Position numbers and translations under genes: made by a program | Shown here: one piece after another, positions 40,702 to 45,780 of the stretch | How positions within the stretch are numbered: position 1 is the first letter of the stretch | How the letters are laid out: each line of letters starts with the position of its first letter | Notes under the pieces: generated by a model | Told to the model about the DNA's origin: nothing | The model's database searches: none | Seen by the model: only the letters and a program-made list of their open reading frames with translations | Origin: Candidatus Kuenenia stuttgartensis | GTDB taxonomy: Bacteria > Planctomycetota > Planctomycetia > Pirellulales > UBA1268 | Direction of reading: 5' to 3' | Assembly: GCA_945870505.1 (NCBI GenBank) | Contig: CAMBSN010000014.1 | Coordinates: 1 to 45,780, forward strand | Length of the DNA: 45,780 nt

Positions 40702-42711
40702 TCAGATGGTGAAGCGGGAGACCTCCTCCTTCAGATCACCGACGGCTTCGCGGAGGTGGACTGTAGCGCCGTTGAAGTCGTTGAGCGACGAGGCGGTGCG
40801 GGTGGCGCCCTCCGCGAGGCGGATCATCGCCTCGCGGATCTGCTCGGCACCCTGCGACTGCGCCCGCATGCCCTCGGTCACCTGCCCGAACCGCCCGGAG
40901 ATGCCTTGGACGGCGGTGATGATCTCGGCAAGCTTGGACGACACATCGCCGATCTCCCGAACGCCGGTCCGCACCTGTTCGGCGAACTTGTCCATCTCCA
41001 TCACGCCGGCCGACACGCTGTACTGCATCTCCTTCACCATTCGCTCGATGTCGAGTGAGGCGACGGCGGTCTGGTCGGCGAGGCGGCGGATCTCGCGGGC
41101 CACCACCAAGAACCCGAGGCCGTACTCGCCCGCCTTCTCAGCCTCGATCGCGGCGTTGATGGAGAGCAGGTTGGTCTGGTCGGCCACCTTGGTGATCGTG
41201 GTCACGGCGAGGTTGATGTTGGCAGCCCGCTCGCTGATGACAGCGAGTTTCGAGCCGAACGAGGAGGTGCTCTCGGCGAGTTGTCGCATGGTGCCATCCA
41301 TGCCCGCGAGGCTCACGCGGCCGTCGGCGGCCATCTTCCCAGTGTGCCCGGCCATGTCGTTGACCTCCGTCATGGTGCGGAGGAGTTCCTGACTGGTGAC
41401 CGAGATTTCCTTGACGGCCGCGACCGCCTGGCTCGTCGAGGCACCGTAGTCGGTGATCACCTGCTGCTGCTCGCTGGCCGTCGCCTGGATCGCGGTTGCC
41501 GTGGAGATCAGGGCGACGGACGAGTGCTGAATTCGCCCGATCAGGCCGCGGAGGTCGTTGGTCATCGTCTGGATCGCGCCGAGCAGCGCGCCCGTCTCGT
41601 CGTCTGCCGTGTCGCCGACATCTGCCCGGAGGTCGCCGCCCGCCACCTGGTTGGCCATGGACACCGCGGTGCGGATCGGCGTCGAGATCGACCGGGCCAC
41701 CGCCAGGGCCGCCGCGGTCACCCCGAGGATCGTGGCCAGCGACAGGCCGATCACGGCGAGCCGTTGGAATCGCACCAGACCATAGGCCTCGTCGGCGTCC
41801 TGCTTGACCACCAGCCCCCAGCGGAAGCTCGGCACGTAGCACCAGGCAGCGGCCACGTCCTTGCCGCGGTAGTCGACCGCCTCGCCGTAGCCACGGTCGC
41901 CAGTGGCCGCCTTCTGGGTTGCCGTGGCCTGCGCCGACGCCAGCGGAATCTTCATGCGAAAAGCGGCATTGGTCGCATGCCGCAGCGGGGTGGTGATCAG
42001 CACGGCATTTCCGGACAACTCCCCGGTCACGATCTCACCGGTGTCGCCCAGCCCAGTCAGGTCGGACAGGATCTTCCAGATCCGCTGGGGTCCGATGCCC
42101 AGCGCGAGCACGCCGGTCACCCGACCTTCGTCGAACACTGGGCACGTGACGAACGCGAGCGGCTCAGCGGACTTGCCGTACGGTTGGAATCCGCAGAGAT
42201 CCGACTGCAGCAGCGTGCGGGCCCGGTCGAAGCCGCTGGCGAGTTCCGAAGACGCGAGGGAGCCGCTGGTCACGAACGAGCCGCAAGGAATCGACTCGGC
42301 GAGCGAGAAGAGCACGCGGCCTTCGAGGTCGATCAGCAGCAGATCGGCGTAGCCGAACGCCTTCGCGACATAGAGAAAATAGTCGCGGGAGCTGCCCCCG
42401 GCCTGCCGCAGATCCCCGCCCGAGGCGGCGGTTGCGGTGAGGTCGCGGACGGCGGCGGTAAACGTGGGGCCACGGGCGAATGCCGCGCCGTCGCGGACTC
42501 GCTCGGCGGCGTAGGCCTCGAGTTCGTTGGCTTTGCCAGCGGCGATCTGCACGAGGTTGTCGCGGACCGCCTTCTGGAGTGCCGTCGCCGCAATCCGCGC
42601 CGTGATCGCGGTGAGGATGGCGCACGGGATCAGTGCGATCACCAGGAACCAGAACAGCAGCCGTCCAGCGATCGATCGCCGCAGGGCACCGCTCCCTTCG
42701 CTCGCTGTCAT
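40702..42711 (-). CDS. Methyl-accepting chemoreceptor, WspA-like
   Basis: 669 residues. TM1 [20 protein letters not shown] (about 18-37), a periplasmic Cache-like sensor of about 270 residues, TM2 [22 protein letters not shown], and a HAMP domain ([21 protein letters not shown]). The cytoplasmic coiled coil has tip [20 protein letters not shown] followed by EYGLGF and [14 protein letters not shown]. The EAEKAGEYG tip and the [18 protein letters not shown] segment are the pattern I associate with WspA. No C-terminal CheR-tethering pentapeptide is seen; the TPR-bearing CheR may make it needless. The ATG at 42711 overlaps the binding-protein stop by 4 bp, so receptor and binding protein are made together. 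Confidence 0.94.
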   Translation of the reverse strand: MTASEGSGALRRSIAGRLLFWFLVIALIPCAILTAITARIAATALQKAVRDNLVQIAAGKANELEAYAAERVRDGAAFARGPTFTAAVRDLTATAASGGDLRQAGGSSRDYFLYVAKAFGYADLLLIDLEGRVLFSLAESIPCGSFVTSGSLASSELASGFDRARTLLQSDLCGFQPYGKSAEPLAFVTCPVFDEGRVTGVLALGIGPQRIWKILSDLTGLGDTGEIVTGELSGNAVLITTPLRHATNAAFRMKIPLASAQATATQKAATGDRGYGEAVDYRGKDVAAAWCYVPSFRWGLVVKQDADEAYGLVRFQRLAVIGLSLATILGVTAAALAVARSISTPIRTAVSMANQVAGGDLRADVGDTADDETGALLGAIQTMTNDLRGLIGRIQHSSVALISTATAIQATASEQQQVITDYGASTSQAVAAVKEISVTSQELLRTMTEVNDMAGHTGKMAADGRVSLAGMDGTMRQLAESTSSFGSKLAVISERAANINLAVTTITKVADQTNLLSINAAIEAEKAGEYGLGFLVVAREIRRLADQTAVASLDIERMVKEMQYSVSAGVMEMDKFAEQVRTGVREIGDVSSKLAEIITAVQGISGRFGQVTEGMRAQSQGAEQIREAMIRLAEGATRTASSLNDFNGATVHLREAVGDLKEEVSRFTI

Positions 42712-44009
42712 GGTGTCGCCCCCCCGGCTGTTGGTCCGACCGGCTTGCCCCACTGGCCACCCCAGGACCGCTGCAGGTCGCTGACAAAGGCCTCCCACTC
42801 CGGACGCGAACGGGAGATTGGGAAGGGCACCGGACGGACGGCCGTGCGGCTCTGCCAGCGGATGTCGAACTGGCCGTCGCTGCGGATCTGGCCGATGAAC
42901 ACGGGCCGCCAGGTGTGCTGCGTCTCGGGGTCAACGGCGATGATTCCCTCGGGGGCGTTCATGCTCTGGTGCCGCATGGCGTTGCGGACGGGGCGGACGT
43001 CCGCCGTCTCCGCCTCCCGAACCGCCTGTGCCCAGAGCATCACACTGTCGTAGGCCGCCACCATTGTATCGGAGGTGGTGCGGTCCACGCCGTAGCGGGC
43101 CTTGAAGGCGCGTACGAAGGCGAGGTTCTCGGGCCGGTCGATGCTCTGGAAGTAGTTCCACGAGGCGTAGTTCCCGGCCATGTCGGCAGCCTGCTGCCGC
43201 AGTTCGTTCTCGCCCACGGCGAACGTCACGATCGGCGTCGTCTCGGGCATCATGCCGGCGGCCCGCACGGCCCTGGCAAACGGGATCGCCGAATCTCCCA
43301 CCACGGTGCTCAGGATCACGTCGGGCTTGGCGGCCGCGATCTGCGCCACCAATTCGTCCACGTCGGTGCTGCCGAAGTCGAGATAGGCTTCGCCGACGAG
43401 CTCTGCGTCGAGACCCTTGAGCTGGTCGGTGATAATCGCGTTGACACAGTGCGGCCAGATGTAATCGGACCCTACCAGGAAGAACCGCCGGGCCCGCAGG
43501 GTGTCGTGGCACCACTGCACAGCTGGGGTGATCTGCTGGTTCGGTGCGGCTCCCGTGTAGATGATGTTCGGCGACTGCTCAAGCCCTTCGTAGGCCATCG
43601 GGTAGACGAGGAGGTGGTCGTGCGCCTCGACGACCGGCAGCACGCTCTTCCGTGACGCACTGGTCCAGCAGCCGAAGATGACGTTCACGCGGTGCTCGCG
43701 GATCAGTTCCTCGGCCCGCTGGGCAAAAGTCGGCCATTTCGACTCGCCGTCGGCGACCACCGCCTTCACCGGCCGCCCCAGCAGGCCCCCTTGGCGGTTG
43801 ATCTCCTCGATGGCCAGCAACTCGGCATCGATCATCGACCGTTCGCTGACAGCCATCGCTCCGGTCTGCGAGTGGAGCAGGCCGACGACGATCGGCCGCC
43901 GGTTCACGAGCAGCCGGTCGAGGAGCAGCCAGCCGAGCGCGAGAGCGACGATCGACGCGAGGATCGCGAGCCAGCGGGCGAGGTGGCGGGGCGCTGTCGT
44001 GGAAGCCAT
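42708..44009 (-). CDS. Urea/amide-type periplasmic binding protein heading the chemosensory operon
   Basis: 433 residues, type I periplasmic-binding fold, of the UrtA/AmiC (branched-chain amino acid/amide) group. An N-terminal hydrophobic anchor ([23 protein letters not shown]) without a clear cleavage site suggests membrane tethering with the rest outside. Then [79 protein letters not shown] and [11 protein letters not shown]. No ABC-transporter genes are near, so it probably senses rather than imports. The 4-bp overlap with the receptor gene supports a binding-protein/receptor sensor. The ATG at 44009 is chosen for the signal-like start. Confidence 0.92.
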   Translation of the reverse strand: MASTTAPRHLARWLAILASIVALALGWLLLDRLLVNRRPIVVGLLHSQTGAMAVSERSMIDAELLAIEEINRQGGLLGRPVKAVVADGESKWPTFAQRAEELIREHRVNVIFGCWTSASRKSVLPVVEAHDHLLVYPMAYEGLEQSPNIIYTGAAPNQQITPAVQWCHDTLRARRFFLVGSDYIWPHCVNAIITDQLKGLDAELVGEAYLDFGSTDVDELVAQIAAAKPDVILSTVVGDSAIPFARAVRAAGMMPETTPIVTFAVGENELRQQAADMAGNYASWNYFQSIDRPENLAFVRAFKARYGVDRTTSDTMVAAYDSVMLWAQAVREAETADVRPVRNAMRHQSMNAPEGIIAVDPETQHTWRPVFIGQIRSDGQFDIRWQSRTAVRPVPFPISRSRPEWEAFVSDLQRSWGGQWGKPVGPTAGGATP

Positions 44010-44320
44010 GGTGCGACGTGGCGGAAAGGGGCCGGCGGATTGCCGGGAAGCCTCCTGCAATCTTTGTCCATCTTTCCTGACCGGGCGACTCGCGGGCAAA
44101 AAAACCCTGTTTGTCCCGAGTTTTTGCCTCGTTTTCCCGACACGTTCCGGTGATGCAACCGTTAGCACCCCTCCAGCCGGACGCCTCGCTTGGTTCGATT
44201 GCTGGCCCGTCCATCGCCAATGGGGTATAGAAACAGTGTCGCGAGGGCCGTCTGGCACCGCAGCCTATCCCGCCTGTTTGTTCGCCCTGCACGGTCCGAC
44301 GATCTCCGGAAAACCGCCGC
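44010..44320. other. Divergent regulatory region, chemosensory operon / sigma-54 activator
   Basis: 311 bp, including an AT-rich tract near 44098-44135. On the plus strand TATAGA at 44226-44231 is a -10-like hexamer, 89 bp before the activator ATG; no good -35 goes with it. I looked for a -24/-12 (GG-N10-GC) sigma-54 site on both strands and found only a poorly spaced one (GG...TTGCA on the minus strand near 44155-44170). Confidence 0.5.
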
Positions 44321-45463
44321 ATGGATCCGGTCACCAGCACGTCGCCCGAGCATGACGCCATCGAGCGAATCATTGGGGTGTCTCCGTGGGCCGAACAGGT
44401 CCGGCGATCGATCGAACTGGTGGCAGTGCACCAGTCGAGCGTGCTGATCCTCGGTCCCAGCGGGACGGGCAAGGAGCTGATCGCGCGGGCGATTCATTCC
44501 TGCAGCATGCGGTCGAAGAAGGCCTTCATCCCGGTCGACTGCGCGGTGACGACGGGCACGCTCTTTGCGAGCCACATGTTCGGGCACGTGAAGGGCTCGT
44601 TTACTGGGGCCACGTCGTCCACCCTGGGCTGCTTCCGCGCGGCCGACTCAGGCACCATCTTTCTCGACGAGATCGGGGAGATGGAACTGGAGCTTCAGGC
44701 GAAACTGCTCCGAGTTCTGCAGCAGCGGGTGGTCGTGCCGGTCGGTAGCCACTCAGAACTTCCGGTCGATGTGCGGGTGCTGGCGGCCACCAACCGCGAC
44801 CTCGCCTCCGAGGTGCAGGCCGGTCGCTTCCGCGAGGATCTCTTCTACCGTCTGAACGTGGTGGCCATTCGCACGATCCCGCTTCGAGAGAGGATCGAGG
44901 ATGTGCCGGTGCTCGCCACCCGCTACTTGGCTGAGCTTTCCGCCCGTCACGGGATGCCGATGTGCGCCCTGTCGCCGGAATCCACCGAAATCCTCCAGCA
45001 GTATTCGTGGCCAGGCAACGTCCGCGAACTCGAGAACGTGCTCGAGCGGGCGGTGATGTTCTCGTCAGGCGACCAGATCGACCCCGATTCCCTATCGGGC
45101 CTGATGGTGGGCGGCGCCCCGGGCGAGCCACCGTCGCTGGGCAGCAGCGCCCAGATGGCGATGGCCGCCACCTGCGGTATCGTCTCGGCCACGCCGCTGC
45201 CGGGTGTCTACCGAGTGGAGCCGAAACTTGCCTCAGGGGCCGCCACCGCTCCGGGCCAGCCGGCCGCTGCTGAAGCCTCGAGCGACTCGTGGCCGACGCT
45301 CGCGGATGTGGAGCGAATGCACCTCGAAAAGACGCTCGCTGCCACCATGCAAAACAAGTCGCTTGCGGCCAAGTTGCTGGGCATCGACCGTTCGGTGCTG
45401 CGCCGCAAACTGGAGCGGTATGGCCTCGAAGAAGCCGAAGGTCCTTCGGGCTTGGCGGAGTGA
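44321..45463 (+). CDS. Sigma-54-dependent transcriptional activator lacking a receiver domain
   Basis: 380 residues. The AAA+ domain begins almost at the N-terminus: Walker A GPSGTGKE (45-52), the sigma-54 contact loop GSFTGA at 92-97 (usually GAFTGA), Walker B GTIFLDEIGE (111-120), RVLAATNRDL, and the arginine-finger region FREDLFYRLNVV. YSWPGNVRELENVLERAV closes the domain. A linker of about 70 residues (Ala/Pro/Gly/Ser) leads to a Fis-type helix-turn-helix (LEKTLAATMQNKSLAAKLLGIDRSVLRRKLERYGL). With no REC, GAF or PAS domain its control must come from elsewhere, as in PspF or HrpR types. Divergent from the chemosensory operon; ends 3 bp from lpxA. Confidence 0.94.
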   Translation: MDPVTSTSPEHDAIERIIGVSPWAEQVRRSIELVAVHQSSVLILGPSGTGKELIARAIHSCSMRSKKAFIPVDCAVTTGTLFASHMFGHVKGSFTGATSSTLGCFRAADSGTIFLDEIGEMELELQAKLLRVLQQRVVVPVGSHSELPVDVRVLAATNRDLASEVQAGRFREDLFYRLNVVAIRTIPLRERIEDVPVLATRYLAELSARHGMPMCALSPESTEILQQYSWPGNVRELENVLERAVMFSSGDQIDPDSLSGLMVGGAPGEPPSLGSSAQMAMAATCGIVSATPLPGVYRVEPKLASGAATAPGQPAAAEASSDSWPTLADVERMHLEKTLAATMQNKSLAAKLLGIDRSVLRRKLERYGLEEAEGPSGLAE

Positions 45464-45466
45464 CGG

Positions 45467-45780
45467 TCAGCCGGCGCGGGCGCGGATGACAGCGGCCTCT
45501 TCCTCGGGCACCCGCAGCCGCAGGGTCGTGGACGGCGGCACGCGGCGCTCCTGGGCGAAGCCGCGGCTGCCTCCTGCGAGGAACTGCCGCAGGTGCCGCA
45601 CCGGGCCGCTCGCAAACTCCTGGTCCAGCACGTCGAGCACGTCCTTCCACGGCAAGCCGCGACGGTAGACAACGCGATAGGCCGCCTTCAGTTCGGCGAT
45701 GTCTTCGGGCGTATGCCCACTTCGCCGCAAGCCGACCACGTTGAGCCCGACGATGCAGCCCGTCTGCCCGTCGACGAGCA
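45467..45780 (-). CDS. lpxA: UDP-N-acetylglucosamine acyltransferase, C-terminal part (window edge)
   Basis: About 104 C-terminal residues; the 5' part lies beyond the window. Residues read LVDGQTGCIVGLNVVGLRRSGHTPEDIAELKAAYRVVYRR and continue in a helical end, matching the C-terminal helical domain of LpxA that follows the left-handed beta-helix (GxNxxGLxRxGF-type start). LpxA begins lipid A synthesis, so the organism should make LPS. The tail after GFAQERRVPP is about 20 residues longer than in E. coli. Converges on the sigma-54 activator with 3 bp between stops. Confidence 0.85.
   Translation of the reverse strand, partial: LVDGQTGCIVGLNVVGLRRSGHTPEDIAELKAAYRVVYRRGLPWKDVLDVLDQEFASGPVRHLRQFLAGGSRGFAQERRVPPSTTLRLRVPEEEAAVIRARAG

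Noticed and set aside
42708-44009. Urea ABC transporter locus
   Set aside because: The binding protein is UrtA-like, but no permease or ATPase genes are near and it overlaps a chemoreceptor gene instead.
44010-44320. Possible sigma-54 (-24/-12) promoter for the chemosensory operon
   Set aside because: The best candidate has GG and GC elements one base off the required spacing and a poor -24 block, so it is not called.

Overview
The window is a GC-rich bacterial chromosome segment that most resembles a planctomycete. The support is indirect: an LPS-type envelope (an LpxA C-terminus, an LptF/G permease), paired fliW-csrA, a Wsp-like chemosensory cluster, a bacillithiol-type deacetylase, poor Shine-Dalgarno use, and several secreted or membrane proteins I cannot place in a named family. 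No rRNA, CRISPR array, phage or plasmid module is visible. The one tRNA is tRNA-Glu(UUC).

Layout. (1) 159-4289, minus strand: a secreted hypothetical protein, then a tight aldo/keto reductase - alpha/beta hydrolase - ferrochelatase (hemH) run, tRNA-Glu just upstream of hemH, and a first csrA with a leader that looks CsrA-autoregulated. (2) 4661-16266, plus strand: a respiratory complex I cluster in the order nuoI-A-C-D-H-J-K-L-M-N. nuoB, nuoE, nuoF and nuoG are absent, and a 26-bp dyad sits in the only large internal gap (nuoD-nuoH). (3) 16284-20628, plus strand: an unknown helical protein, TatD, a Tes-like (tetraether-lipid-synthase-type) radical SAM protein, two paralogous small membrane proteins and an Lgt-like membrane protein, mostly overlapping or nearly so. 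(4) 20882-22243: a thioredoxin-fold protein facing fliW-csrA (second CsrA). (5) 22558-28868: a lipoprotein, an LptF/G-type permease, ComF, hemC, a NarL-type response regulator, a Xer recombinase and a small protein. (6) 29077-34852: a BshB1-like deacetylase diverging from an M32 carboxypeptidase, then a single-pass membrane protein coupled to an amidase. (7) 34913-44009, minus strand: a seven-gene chemosensory operon with the wspA-B-C-D-E-F gene order, led by a urea/amide-type periplasmic binding protein. It diverges from a sigma-54 activator that has no receiver domain. (8) The right edge cuts into lpxA.

Two themes connect the genes. One is the switch between motile and attached life: two CsrA paralogues, of which only the fliW-linked one keeps the Asn associated with FliW binding; GGA-in-loop hairpins before csrA1 and fliW; and a Wsp-type signalling operon whose usual WspR output is missing here. 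The other is the envelope and membrane energetics: complex I with unusual insertions, the Tes-like/Lgt-like run, the LptF/G permease and LpxA. A dispersed palindromic element of about 130 bp occurs three times (window start, 20551-20682, 27265-27394), and one copy supplies the C-terminal codons of the Lgt-like gene.
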